Source: Bryobacterales bacterium
Lineage (GTDB): Bacteria; Acidobacteriota; Terriglobia; Bryobacterales; Bryobacteraceae
NCBI GenBank assembly: GCA_003132905.1
Contig: PKZC01000369.1
Location: 1 to 8,949 of the forward strand
Length of the DNA: 8,949 nucleotides
Direction: 5' to 3'
Part shown: positions 1 to 6,663 of the stretch, piece after piece
Layout of the letters: the number at the start of each line of letters is the position of its first letter
Numbering within the stretch: position 1 is the first letter of the stretch
Position numbers and translations under genes: made by a program
Notes under the pieces: generated by a model
What the model was told of the DNA's origin: nothing
Database searches by the model: none
The model's input: the letters and a program-made list of their open reading frames with translations, nothing else

Positions 1-682
1 AGATCTTGTCAGTGGCTTTGGCGATCGCTGCTCGGATGTGCCTGAGCCGCCGTTCGGTGGTCGCGACTACCAGCACGCGGAATTGCGGCTGGCGGAACAG
101 TTCGGTGAATTGATTGGAGAGCGCCATCTGGACATACATCTGTGTTTTCCGTTGCCAGACTGGAATCGCTTCTGTTCCCAGATCTACTTCGAGAAACATC
201 GCCTTGACTGAGTTGCTGGAAGCGATCTCGAGATAACCATCGGGAGTCAGCGGAATCACCTGTGTGAGCGGCTCGCGGAAGGCAACCCAACGAATGAGGC
301 GCATATCGCTATCTGGCAAATTCCGATATTTCGTCGTCAGGTAGATCTCGTTGATGGCCAGCCGATGCAGTAGGAACGGACTTGCGCCGAACAGACTCTG
401 GCGCAACGGAAGGCCTGGGAGGCGTGCGCCGACCAGCGCAGCGCCTTTCGGTGACAGCGTGTACAGCGCCTTCTGTCCGATGACGGAGTTGGCGATGAAT
501 ATCCTCCGCAACAATCCTGCCGTGGTGAGCGCCAATAATCGCCGGTTGGCGCGGCGGAATGACGGAAACCCGGCGACAAGTTCAGCCTGTTCCCGGTCAA
601 TCACGCGCATGACCTCGAGTTCCCGCAACAGGTGACGGTCGCGTTCTTGGATGCTGAACTGAATGCGCCTACTCCCAGTCAT
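1..682 (-). CDS. Replic_Relax-type (replication-relaxation) protein, 3' end cut by window edge
   Basis: The reading frame stays open for 227 codons from an ATG at 682 to the left edge, so the C-terminus is missing. Residues ~8-80 look like a winged-helix domain (basic, leucine-rich, ending in an LYTLSPKGAALV strand and wing). This is followed by HRLAINEIY (106-114), LTPDGYLEI (145-153) and MFLEVDLGTE (162-171) with W176, K179 and Y183 after it. The acidic 'LEVDxGTE...K...Y' core is what I know from the Replic_Relax family, found on plasmids and integrative elements. The role is inferred to be DNA processing or replication initiation during transfer; biochemistry for the family is thin. The ATG lies inside the last codons of the upstream ATPase gene (14-nt overlap), so the two are almost certainly cotranscribed and translationally coupled. 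D148, E165 and D167 could form an acidic metal site, but this is speculative. Confidence 0.72.
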   Translation of the reverse strand, partial: MTGSRRIQFSIQERDRHLLRELEVMRVIDREQAELVAGFPSFRRANRRLLALTTAGLLRRIFIANSVIGQKALYTLSPKGAALVGARLPGLPLRQSLFGASPFLLHRLAINEIYLTTKYRNLPDSDMRLIRWVAFREPLTQVIPLTPDGYLEIASSNSVKAMFLEVDLGTEAIPVWQRKTQMYVQMALSNQFTELFRQPQFRVLVVATTERRLRHIRAAIAKATDKI

Positions 683-2048
683 GAAGCACCTCGTCAGTTG
701 CTATCCGCATTGATTGGTGGCGGAGCCGAATGGCTGCTTCAACGTCAGTCCGCCGCCGCGCCCAGCGAGCGAGGCTACGCCGCAGCAAATCAGTAGCGTC
801 GGCCTGCGGCTCCGCAATCGTCGGCACTACGGCACGCACCGGGCGCTGATACCCGGACTTCAAAATCAGATGCCGCTGCGGAAGGTTCTTCAGTTCCTGG
901 GCCAGGGTCCGCCCGCCATCGATCGAGCCAGCCACTTTTTCGGCGTCACCAGCGGAAAGCTGAAAGTAGACGTGACTGCCGACCGCGGCCAACGCCGATC
1001 GCATGGCGGGCGGGTACTGATCGAGGAACTGGTTCGCACTGACAATCGAGACGCCGAATTTTCGTGCCTCTGAAAACAGGGTGTCGAGACTGCTGTCAAA
1101 AACCACCAGGTTTTGGATCTCGTCACAATAGAGCGTTAACAGACTGCGCGAGCGCCGGGCAAATAGCGCGTTTTTCAATTTGGTGAGAAACAGGCTGCCG
1201 AGCGTCGGAGCCTGCTCACCCAAGCGACCTTTGTCGAGATTGAGAATCAGCCAATATCCGGAATCGATAGCGTCGCCAAGAGAAAACGAAGACTCGATCT
1301 GGCCGAGGATGTGCCGGAAGTGCGGGTCGGCGGTGAATGCCGAAACCTTGTTCAAGATGGCATCGCGCCACGTCGCCTGCATAGCCTCGCTCGCCCTGTC
1401 ATAGCGAAGCATGAAGTACTCGCGAACCTCAGGATTTTGAACGCGGCGCATGCAGGTCGCGCGGAACGCGCCGCCGGTCAAAAGCGGCGGAAGTTCCAAA
1501 ATCGACAGCCGATTGTCGGCTAACACGTGAAGTGAGTTGCGAAGCAGTTCCTCAGTGCGCGCGCCAAAGGAGTCCAAGTGCCAACGTTGCTTGAGGACTT
1601 GCGCGAATTCGGCAATTTGTACAAAGCTGTTCTGCCCCGTGGTCTGGTCAATGAAATTTAGACCAACCGAATATTCCCGATCCGCCGGCTCAATCACGAT
1701 CAGCTTTTCGCTCAAGTCGCGATTGGTCGTTCTTTCCCGTTCGGCGATGAGCTTGAGCAGCACGGGAGTGCCATCACCATGCAGGTCGAAGAAGACGAAG
1801 CCGCGCCCAGCGCGAATATCCTGGCTTGCGAAATAACGCAGCAGCATGGATTTTCCGCTGCCGGTCTTGCCCAAGATCACGACGTGCTCTGCACGCTTGC
1901 CTTGCGGAATCGTGACCGACGCGCGCGTGATTTGGCCATCCAGCATCGCAACGCCGACGTTGAGTCCGGCCACAAATCCGACTCTTCGGCCAACGCCGCC
2001 GAGCCGGTTCCACAAATATGTGATGAATTGTTCGATGAATGAGGTCAT
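669..2048 (-). CDS. VirD4/TraD/HerA-like DNA-translocating ATPase (coupling-protein type)
   Basis: This 459-residue P-loop ATPase should move DNA or couple a relaxed strand to a transfer channel. Walker A is GKTGSGKS at residues 60-67. A FFDLHGDG segment (87-93 region) matches the 'D-x-KGD' strand of TraG/TraD proteins. Walker B is LYCDEIQNL with D309 and E310. The LFSEARKFGVSIVSANQFLDQYP stretch (from ~324) is the usual helix plus sensor strand of VirD4/HerA relatives. The frame is open upstream to a GTG at 2135, but that codon has its only purine-rich stretch directly abutting it. I prefer the ATG at 2048, which begins MTSFIEQF, although neither start has a clear ribosome site. No convincing N-terminal membrane segment is seen, unlike classical VirD4. 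It overlaps the Replic_Relax gene by 14 nt, and together they look like a mobilization module. A HerA-type helicase with another role is the main alternative. Confidence 0.8.
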   Translation of the reverse strand: MTSFIEQFITYLWNRLGGVGRRVGFVAGLNVGVAMLDGQITRASVTIPQGKRAEHVVILGKTGSGKSMLLRYFASQDIRAGRGFVFFDLHGDGTPVLLKLIAERERTTNRDLSEKLIVIEPADREYSVGLNFIDQTTGQNSFVQIAEFAQVLKQRWHLDSFGARTEELLRNSLHVLADNRLSILELPPLLTGGAFRATCMRRVQNPEVREYFMLRYDRASEAMQATWRDAILNKVSAFTADPHFRHILGQIESSFSLGDAIDSGYWLILNLDKGRLGEQAPTLGSLFLTKLKNALFARRSRSLLTLYCDEIQNLVVFDSSLDTLFSEARKFGVSIVSANQFLDQYPPAMRSALAAVGSHVYFQLSAGDAEKVAGSIDGGRTLAQELKNLPQRHLILKSGYQRPVRAVVPTIAEPQADATDLLRRSLARWARRRTDVEAAIRLRHQSMRIATDEVLHDWE

Positions 2049-2309
2049 ATGCTGTTCGCGGATCACTATTGCGCGTCGCGTCGCACAAGCAAGACTACTG
2101 CGGGCACCTTCGCATTCCCAGTTGTTTTGGGCCACCTTGCGAAATCTGTTGTTTTTGTATTTTCTCGATCTGCGAGGCTAGCGGATAACGTTGCTTAGAA
2201 AGCGCGGCCACTGCCCGGAGGGAGAGCCTTATGCAACGCCAGATGTCCGTCTCGATTGAAAAGAGATTCTGTCAGACGCGTGAACACAAGCGGGAGCCGA
2301 CCAGGGTGC
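2049..2309. other. Intergenic leader of the ATPase gene
   Basis: About 260 nt separate the ATPase ATG from the excisionase-like gene on the same strand. I see no convincing promoter or terminator for the minus strand. On the plus strand a GGAGGGAGAG stretch at 2217-2226 precedes an ATG at 2231 that opens a 59-codon frame ending at 2410. It resembles no family I know and runs antisense into the excisionase-like gene, so I do not call it a gene. Confidence 0.4.
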
Positions 2310-2582
2310 TCAAATCGAACGCACCATCTCACCAATCGAGCAGCGGGAAACGTACAAAGTACCCCCCACCCTTACTGCACGAAGTTTTCCTGCGTCGATC
2401 CAACTTCTGATCGCACTAGGGCTCTTGCGCAAGAGGGCAGCCGCTTCCTTTACGGTCAAGAACTTTTCGGGTGCGGTAAGGAATTTATCCGCATCATTCA
2501 TAAGTGCGCTCAAGTCATCGCCGCTCCGGCAATCCGTGCCGGGTCGTGCTCCTGGCACTTTGTTTATTTCGTTCTTCGCCAT
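2310..2582 (-). CDS. Excisionase/MerR-type helix-turn-helix DNA-binding protein
   Basis: This is a 90-residue protein whose second half is a winged-helix excisionase-like domain (HTH_17 type). It contains FLTVKEAAALLRKSPSAIRSW (from residue 42), then IDAGKLRAVRVGGTLYVSR and a C-terminal helix. The first 40 residues are polar and probably disordered. The start at 2582 (MAKNE) is chosen over an upstream in-frame start at 2615 because GAGGGG sits about 7-11 nt before it. Such proteins either bend DNA to direct a recombinase towards excision or act as small repressors. Here the recombinase is over 4.5 kb away, so a local regulatory job is equally likely. The upstream palindrome at 2611-2638 is a natural candidate operator. 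The gene is on the same strand as the downstream ATPase. Confidence 0.7.
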   Translation of the reverse strand: MAKNEINKVPGARPGTDCRSGDDLSALMNDADKFLTAPEKFLTVKEAAALLRKSPSAIRSWIDAGKLRAVRVGGTLYVSRCSIGEMVRSI

Positions 2583-2600
2583 ATGGTCACCCCTCGCCTC

Positions 2601-2629
2601 TTGACTACATCTCACTTATTTGCTATAAG
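2601..2629 (+). promoter_or_regulatory. Sigma70-type promoter pointing right into a gene-free region
   Basis: TTGACT (2601-2606) and TATAAG (2624-2629) are separated by exactly 17 nt, near the sigma70 consensus. Transcription would start near 2636. No protein gene follows before the terminator at 2868-2912. The -35 box lies in the leader of the divergent excisionase-like gene. Confidence 0.5.
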
Positions 2630-2638
2630 TTACGTGAG
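2611..2638. promoter_or_regulatory. Palindromic candidate operator over the rightward -10 box
   Basis: ACTTAT (2614-2619) and ATAAGT (2625-2630) form a perfect 6-bp inverted repeat around a 5-nt centre. CTCAC (2611-2615) and GTGAG (2634-2638) add an outer, slightly offset pair. The site covers the rightward -10 element and lies 28 nt before the start codon of the leftward DNA-binding gene, so one bound protein could control both directions. The likely binder, the adjacent HTH protein, is an inference. Confidence 0.4.
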
Positions 2639-2912
2639 AGTCTTGGGAGCCGACGGGGCGCGAGAAGTGGCCTAGACTAGACCAATTCCGCCGCCAGCTT
2701 ATGGAGGGCTGGTTGACGCGGGGGTTGGTCGGTCGTGGATGTGTCCTCATCTGCCGCCAGTCGCGGAACTGACATTCCGCAACTCTCGGACCGACTCCCG
2801 AAATCTTTTTACCCGAACGGAGGACTGAATCAGCCGTCTGATGGGCACGTTACCGTGCCGCGCAGTTAGCACCTTAGCCACTTCCAAACCACGTGGCTCG
2901 AGGTGCTTTTTT
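2636..2912 (+). ncRNA. Candidate structured non-coding RNA (~280 nt), family not recognised
   Basis: The boundaries are set by the promoter at 2601-2629 and the intrinsic terminator at 2868-2912. No credible reading frame lies between them. Visible hairpins are CCAGC/GCTGG (2694-2698 with 2708-2712), GATG/CATC (2738-2741 with 2748-2751), GCGGA/TCCGC (2763-2767 with 2776-2780), ATCAG/CTGAT with loop ccgt (2829-2842), and GGCACG/CGTGCC with loop ttac (2844-2859). GTCGGTC (2728-2734) can pair with GACCGAC (2789-2795), enclosing two of these hairpins as a three-way junction. GGGAG (2645-2649) may pair with CTCCC (2795-2799). I do not recognise RNase P, tmRNA, SRP RNA or a known riboswitch. It could instead be a long 5' leader of the SorC-like gene, but the strong terminator and a separate downstream promoter candidate argue for a stand-alone RNA. 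Confidence 0.42.
2868..2912 (+). terminator. Strong rho-independent terminator
   Basis: AGCACCT (2868-2874) pairs with AGGTGCT (2901-2907), and AGCCAC (2876-2881) pairs with GTGGCT (2893-2898). They are separated by a 1/2-nt internal loop and followed by a T6 tract at 2907-2912. The T tract fits only rightward transcription. No plus-strand protein gene ends nearby, so it most likely ends the candidate RNA, or acts as an attenuator ahead of the SorC-like gene. Confidence 0.75.
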
Positions 2913-2988
2913 CTTGCTCCGCCCCGGAATCGCGATCAGGAGCCTGCTAGACGCCCCGATTCGCGAACCCGACATGAACTATTCGTCC

Positions 2989-3016
2989 TTGAATATACAC
3001 TCGGGTCCGCTATTAA
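2989..3016 (+). promoter_or_regulatory. Candidate promoter of the SorC-like gene
   Basis: TTGAAT (2989-2994) and TATTAA (3011-3016) are 16 nt apart, in an AT-richer stretch about 95 nt before the start codon. A second -10-like GATAAT at 3037-3042 has no good -35 partner. This is a moderate match only. Confidence 0.35.
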
Positions 3017-3109
3017 GCAATTCCTTTCTCTCCTGTGATAATCTTTTCCTAATCTGATAGTGTTGCCTTAAGTTTGGTAATAGTAACCTCCTTTGTGAAA
3101 GGACACGCG

Positions 3110-4192
3110 ATGGCCGAGAATGAGAGAGTCAGACACACCGCCGAGCAAAAGGCATTGTTTAGAAGAGTCATTGCCCGGCTGTATTGTGAGAAGAAGGGAC
3201 CACAGTTGAAGGAACTGCTTGGACTAGTAAACGCGGAATTGGACACCGATCTGCATTACATGACGTTTGTACGACTGACAAACGAAGCTATTCAACAGCG
3301 CCTGATCGACTTTGTCTACCGCGCGACACCTCTCGAAGACCTCCAGGAACGTCTCATAACCAAATTCCAAAGCCTCAGAGAGGCGATCGTTATAACCACA
3401 GCCGCAGATACCATTAGCCACCTGCAGACGCTAGGCAAGGAAGCAGCGGAATATTTCGATAAACTGCTTTCTGCGGAACAATACCTTCGTAACGTGCCTA
3501 GGATTGCGGTCAGCGGTGGGCGAACGATCTTCGCTATGATGGATGCGCTTCCGGAGCGGAAACGCCGCGTCGAATGCTACCCAACGGCTTTGTTGCCGTG
3601 CGGCCCGTACATCTCTGAAGTCGACCCGTTCGTTTCCTTGTGGATGCTTTGGTCAAAGTCCTTTCGCCATCCTCAAATGATCAACTATCAGAGTGTTCCT
3701 CTTTATCCGAGTCCAGATCTAGCGAATCTTCAAAGGAAGTACGAGCGACTGAAACTGCAAATGCCGTTTCAAGGGCTCTGGAAGCGAATGCAAGAGGTGG
3801 ACATTGTGTTCGCCGGTGTGGGGCAGATCGAGATAGATGATGATTGGCGAAAAGCCGGGCGCGAGTTTTTGCCGCTCTTAGGCGGCCGTAAGATTGGTGA
3901 GAAAAAGATATCTATATCTTGCCTGCGGCAGCACGGAGTTGTCGGCGATATGAGTTACTGCTTCTTTGACGCGACGGGGACAACGCGAAAAAGAGAATGG
4001 AACCCCTTCTGCGCTCTTGGCACCGATTGGTTCCGGGCGATGGCGGCACAATACCCTCACAAACGGGTGGTGTTCGTCGGTGGTCTGGGCAAGGAGAAAG
4101 CGCTACGAGCGGCGTTGGCTGGACAACTGTGCAACGTTTTGATCACGGACGAGACAGCCGCGCGGCGTCTATTGGAGAGCGAAGGATTCTAG
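3110..4192 (+). CDS. SorC/DeoR-family regulator with sugar-phosphate-binding domain
   Basis: This is a 360-residue protein. The start ATG at 3110 is preceded by AAAGGA six nt upstream. Residues ~12-70 resemble the N-terminal HTH of SorC regulators (a FRRVIARLYCEKKG helix then a second helical unit), with an insertion and weak similarity. Residues ~85-355 carry the order of motifs of the SorC sugar-binding domain: EAIVI (91-95), GGRT phosphate loop (136-139), DIVFAGVG (231-238), GVVGDMSYCFFDATG (276-290), GLGKEKALRAALAG (325-338) and NVLITDETA (342-350). Family members such as CggR and DeoR sense phosphorylated sugars. Here the ligand and operator are unknown. No sugar operon is nearby; its only close partner is a convergent P-loop kinase 13 nt away. 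Codon use (AGA, ATA, CTA present) looks a little different from its neighbours. It may be a pure sensor if the divergent HTH no longer binds DNA. Confidence 0.75.
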   Translation: MAENERVRHTAEQKALFRRVIARLYCEKKGPQLKELLGLVNAELDTDLHYMTFVRLTNEAIQQRLIDFVYRATPLEDLQERLITKFQSLREAIVITTAADTISHLQTLGKEAAEYFDKLLSAEQYLRNVPRIAVSGGRTIFAMMDALPERKRRVECYPTALLPCGPYISEVDPFVSLWMLWSKSFRHPQMINYQSVPLYPSPDLANLQRKYERLKLQMPFQGLWKRMQEVDIVFAGVGQIEIDDDWRKAGREFLPLLGGRKIGEKKISISCLRQHGVVGDMSYCFFDATGTTRKREWNPFCALGTDWFRAMAAQYPHKRVVFVGGLGKEKALRAALAGQLCNVLITDETAARRLLESEGF

Positions 4193-4205
4193 CGCTTCAA
4201 CATAT

Positions 4206-4733
4206 TCAGCAGCCTGGTGCGGGGTTGGACTGAATGTACTCGACGCAGAGACAAACGCACTCGTCGAGACTTCGATCCGTGTTCACGACGAGATGCGGTT
4301 CAGTTAGTGGCTCAAACGAAGCCTTCAGCGACGAGTAGAGTGCGAAGTCGCGATTTTTCGCTGCGTGTGACGAGGCTGACTCAATTCGCTCCTTCGCGTT
4401 CGCATCCGAACAGACACACTTGATCATAAGCCATTTGGCGTTGCTGGCCTTTGCCCAAGCTACAACTCGTTCCCGGTCGACCCTGCGCGAAAACGGGCGC
4501 CCGTCGAGCACAATAAGGCGCGTGGGATCCTTTTGCAGGAGGTAGGAAGCCGCCACCAGGATCACCTCGATGCAGAGATCATCTTGCGCACGAGTGTAAT
4601 CAATGTCCTCGGGCAGGAACAGAGCCGCACGCACGTCGTCCTTGTTGAAATGCGCGCCCGGCAAGTTCTCCAAGATACTCCGCGAGAGGGTCGTCTTGCC
4701 AGTACCAGGAAGACCCACCATAATCACGACCAT
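4206..4733 (-). CDS. P-loop (AAA_33/zeta-toxin-like clan) small-molecule or polynucleotide kinase
   Basis: This 175-residue protein begins almost directly with Walker A, GLPGTGKTT (7-15). FNKDDVR follows (29-35), the usual nucleoside-kinase-like 'DxxR' substrate segment. LIVLDGRPF (73-81) is the second core strand, and an arginine/lysine-containing lid region runs ~115-130. This is the arrangement of AAA_33 kinases, a group that includes polynucleotide-kinase and gluconokinase-like enzymes and is related to zeta toxins. The substrate cannot be read from the sequence. An in-frame stop (TGA) lies two codons before the ATG, so the start cannot be further upstream. The ribosome site is weak. It lies 130 nt after the Dam-like gene on the same strand and converges with the SorC-like gene, whose predicted ligand class is phosphorylated metabolites. 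A functional link between the two is an inference. Confidence 0.72.
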   Translation of the reverse strand: MVVIMVGLPGTGKTTLSRSILENLPGAHFNKDDVRAALFLPEDIDYTRAQDDLCIEVILVAASYLLQKDPTRLIVLDGRPFSRRVDRERVVAWAKASNAKWLMIKCVCSDANAKERIESASSHAAKNRDFALYSSLKASFEPLTEPHLVVNTDRSLDECVCLCVEYIQSNPAPGC

Positions 4734-4863
4734 ATGTCACACTTTCGTGCCGCGAACTGGACTATAGCGGCCTGTCGGTGAGTGCAGGAAGCTATGGTAA
4801 TTCGTCCACACGCGCCAACTTGGAACACATCGTGCGATACAGGACTGAGTGCGGGGGACAACA
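4734..4863. other. Short gap between methylase and kinase genes
   Basis: These 130 nt hold no gene. On the minus strand a TATAGT hexamer sits about 30 nt before the kinase start but has no good -35 partner. I see no T-tailed hairpin. The kinase may be read through from the methylase or have its own weak promoter. Confidence 0.3.
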
Positions 4864-5640
4864 TCACCTTGCAGGAACGGTAGAACCATAGTTGGTGATC
4901 AGTAACTCATGATACCGCTTGCCAACGGTACGCTGCGCGGTGTAGGCGATGTGGACCGGCGTGAGAGTCCACGATTTGAACAGCTTCCGAACTTCGGGGT
5001 GGTCATCGAGCGAGAGCACAAACTTACCTTTGATCCCTCGCAGCCGTTGTTCCAGCTCGATGAAATCCTGCTCGCTGAAGTTGTGGCGGTATAGGCGTCG
5101 CTGCCAATAAGGAGGATCCAGATAGAAGACGGTGCTCGGCCGATCATACTTGTCGAGGACCGTTTGATAAGGTAACGATTCGATTTGCACTCGTGCCAAT
5201 CGCCGATGCGCCTGTTCAATGATTTCCGGAATGCGCTCGGGGTTGTAGTTGGTGGGGTGCGTGACGCCGTAGTGAAACTTGTGGCTCAAAACCAATCCTC
5301 CGAAGGAATTCTTTTGAAGATAAAAGAACCTGCCCGCGCGCTGGATATCGGTAAGAGTATCTGGATTGCTCTTCACGTGAAGCTCGTGGAGTTTCCGGCT
5401 CGCGAGGCAGAACCGCAGATATCGGACTAATTCCTCGTAGTGCCACTGGCAGACGCGGAAGAAGTTGACGATGTCGAAATCCAGATCATTCAACACTTCG
5501 ACATGCGAGGGCGGCTTGTGAAAGAGTACTTGTGCGCCTCCGGCAAAGGCTTCCACATAAGTCGTATGCTCCGGCAGCATCGAGATGATGTTCTTAGCCA
5601 AGCGATTCTTGCCGCCAATGTAGGGCAAAGGTCCAATCAT
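4864..5640 (-). CDS. Dam-type (D12 class) DNA N6-adenine methyltransferase
   Basis: This is a 258-residue, full-length alpha-class adenine methylase. PLPYIGGKNRLA at 4-15 is the typical N-terminal motif. VEAFAGGAQVLF (29-40) is the S-adenosylmethionine-binding motif I. VLNDLD (49-54) follows, then KNSFGG (110-115). VFYLDPPYW (171-179) carries the catalytic DPPY at 175-178, and LSLDDH is at 199-204. All key residues are present, so it should be active, transferring methyl to adenine in a short site I cannot predict. No restriction endonuclease is adjacent, so it is an orphan methylase of the kind often carried by phages and integrative elements to mask DNA or mark replication. The start is 6 nt after the stop of the upstream gene with no visible ribosome site, which suggests translational coupling. 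Confidence 0.9.
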   Translation of the reverse strand: MIGPLPYIGGKNRLAKNIISMLPEHTTYVEAFAGGAQVLFHKPPSHVEVLNDLDFDIVNFFRVCQWHYEELVRYLRFCLASRKLHELHVKSNPDTLTDIQRAGRFFYLQKNSFGGLVLSHKFHYGVTHPTNYNPERIPEIIEQAHRRLARVQIESLPYQTVLDKYDRPSTVFYLDPPYWQRRLYRHNFSEQDFIELEQRLRGIKGKFVLSLDDHPEVRKLFKSWTLTPVHIAYTAQRTVGKRYHELLITNYGSTVPAR

Positions 5641-5646
5641 GGTGAA

Positions 5647-6369
5647 TCAGTTAATGATGAATTGACGCTCAGTTTGCACGTGCAGACCTAAGACCGCTGC
5701 GTCCTGAATAAAAACTTTAGCGTGCGTTCCCTCTAAGATCGGCCAGATTCCCGTAGCCACCGCGCGGAGTTGGGCACGGGATTTGAGCGCCGGATGGCCG
5801 CACCCTTCAAGCAAGGCAATTTTCGGGATCTCCCAAATTGGGAGAATTCTGTCTCGCAGGATTTCGCAGATCCCGTCTTGCAGCGCTCGGCGCAGAATCT
5901 CATGCCCGTTGGCAATCGATTCGAGAGTCGCTGCCTCGACGGGAAAGCGCCCCAGTACCCACTGAATGAAGCCCGCTGTACTAGCGAGAGCCTTTTGGCG
6001 ATCCGAAGAAAGCTGCCTTGAGTCCGTGTATTCCAAATGGTCATCGTGAAAGATGGCTGCGGCAACCGTGCGGCGTTCCACTCGAATCGCAATCAAGTTT
6101 CCAGTCCGTTCGTGATGGCCGTTAGCATGTGCGCGCGTAAGCTCCAACTGAAAGCGTCTTCCGAGATCGGCGTCTGGCGCATTGCGGAGCGCGCGCCGGT
6201 ACGCGTTGAGCAACTGACTCTCCGGATGCTGAGCTGCAAGCATCGCATAGTGCCGGACGGCTTTGGCATCGCTTAGCTTCTGGCTGAGGCGCAGGGCGAA
6301 AAGGTCCTGCGTTGTGTGAGGCAGGAAGGCGGCATCGGGGCGTATAAACTGATCCAGGATTGAGGGCAT
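5647..6369 (-). CDS. Uncharacterised protein with a probable RNase H/RuvC-like fold
   Basis: I do not recognise a named family for this 240-residue protein. Residues 1-90 are helical and polar. From ~91 the pattern suggests an RNase H-type fold: two hairpin strands (NLIAIRVERR, TVAAAIFHDDHLEY), a helix, a strand ending in LESI (E150), then helices with GHPALKSRAQLR (201 region), and a closing QDAAVLGL helix (D223). RuvC-like proteins use D in strand 1, E at the end of strand 4 and D in the last helix. Here the last two positions are filled, but strand 1 has R96 where Asp is expected (E98 is nearby), so activity is doubtful. The start is the ATG at 6369; an in-frame TTG lies two codons upstream. 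It follows the XRE gene by 18 nt and precedes the methylase by 6 nt, forming an operon. The fold assignment is inference from pattern only. Confidence 0.6.
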   Translation of the reverse strand: MPSILDQFIRPDAAFLPHTTQDLFALRLSQKLSDAKAVRHYAMLAAQHPESQLLNAYRRALRNAPDADLGRRFQLELTRAHANGHHERTGNLIAIRVERRTVAAAIFHDDHLEYTDSRQLSSDRQKALASTAGFIQWVLGRFPVEAATLESIANGHEILRRALQDGICEILRDRILPIWEIPKIALLEGCGHPALKSRAQLRAVATGIWPILEGTHAKVFIQDAAVLGLHVQTERQFIIN

Positions 6370-6387
6370 GGACAAAGGCTTACTAAT

Positions 6388-6663
6388 TTAGAACAGCGGT
6401 CGTTGTTCGCCACTCTCTTCTGTCTCGCGAATCCGGCGTTTGAGCCCATTGTGAAGCTCAGGGAACAGGAATGCCACCGGAGTCCGCAAGATGATCTCGA
6501 GGCTCAAGGCAACGGGCAAAGGCGGGAAAGAGCGTCCATGTTCGTAATGGGAAATCATCGAGGTGTCCCGCTGGCCTAACAGCCGCGCGACCTGCTTCTG
6601 GGTCAAGCCCATCCTCCTGCGGTACAGCACCAGATTGTTTTGTGTTGATTTGAGAGATTGCAT
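6388..6663 (-). CDS. XRE-family helix-turn-helix regulator
   Basis: This 91-residue DNA-binding protein is mostly a Cro/CI-type five-helix HTH (about residues 11-66). YRRRMGLTQKQVARLLG forms helices 1-2 and DTSMISHYEHGRSFP the recognition helix and turn. LALSLEIIL-like helices follow (VALSLEIILRTPVAFLFPEL), and a charged C-terminal tail ends in RPLF. It is the first gene of a tight minus-strand run with the RNase H-like and methylase genes, and it probably autoregulates that run and possibly the divergent recombinase transcript. The ATG at 6663 has no strong ribosome site. No ligand or protease domain is present. Confidence 0.82.
   Translation of the reverse strand: MQSLKSTQNNLVLYRRRMGLTQKQVARLLGQRDTSMISHYEHGRSFPPLPVALSLEIILRTPVAFLFPELHNGLKRRIRETEESGEQRPLF

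Noticed and set aside
2256..2675. A 139-codon plus-strand frame
   Set aside because: It runs antisense through the excisionase-like gene and across the promoter/operator region, and has a composition typical of a shadow frame.
2769..2780. CTGACATTCCGC shared with the palindrome arm at 8911-8922
   Set aside because: One or two 12-nt matches are expected by chance in a window this size, and the match does not extend.
2806..2810. T5 tract as an alternative end of the candidate RNA
   Set aside because: It lies about 10 nt after the nearest stem rather than directly abutting it, so it is a poor terminator compared with 2868-2912.
2841..3038. A 65-codon plus-strand frame
   Set aside because: It runs straight through the strong terminator hairpin and T tract and has no ribosome site.
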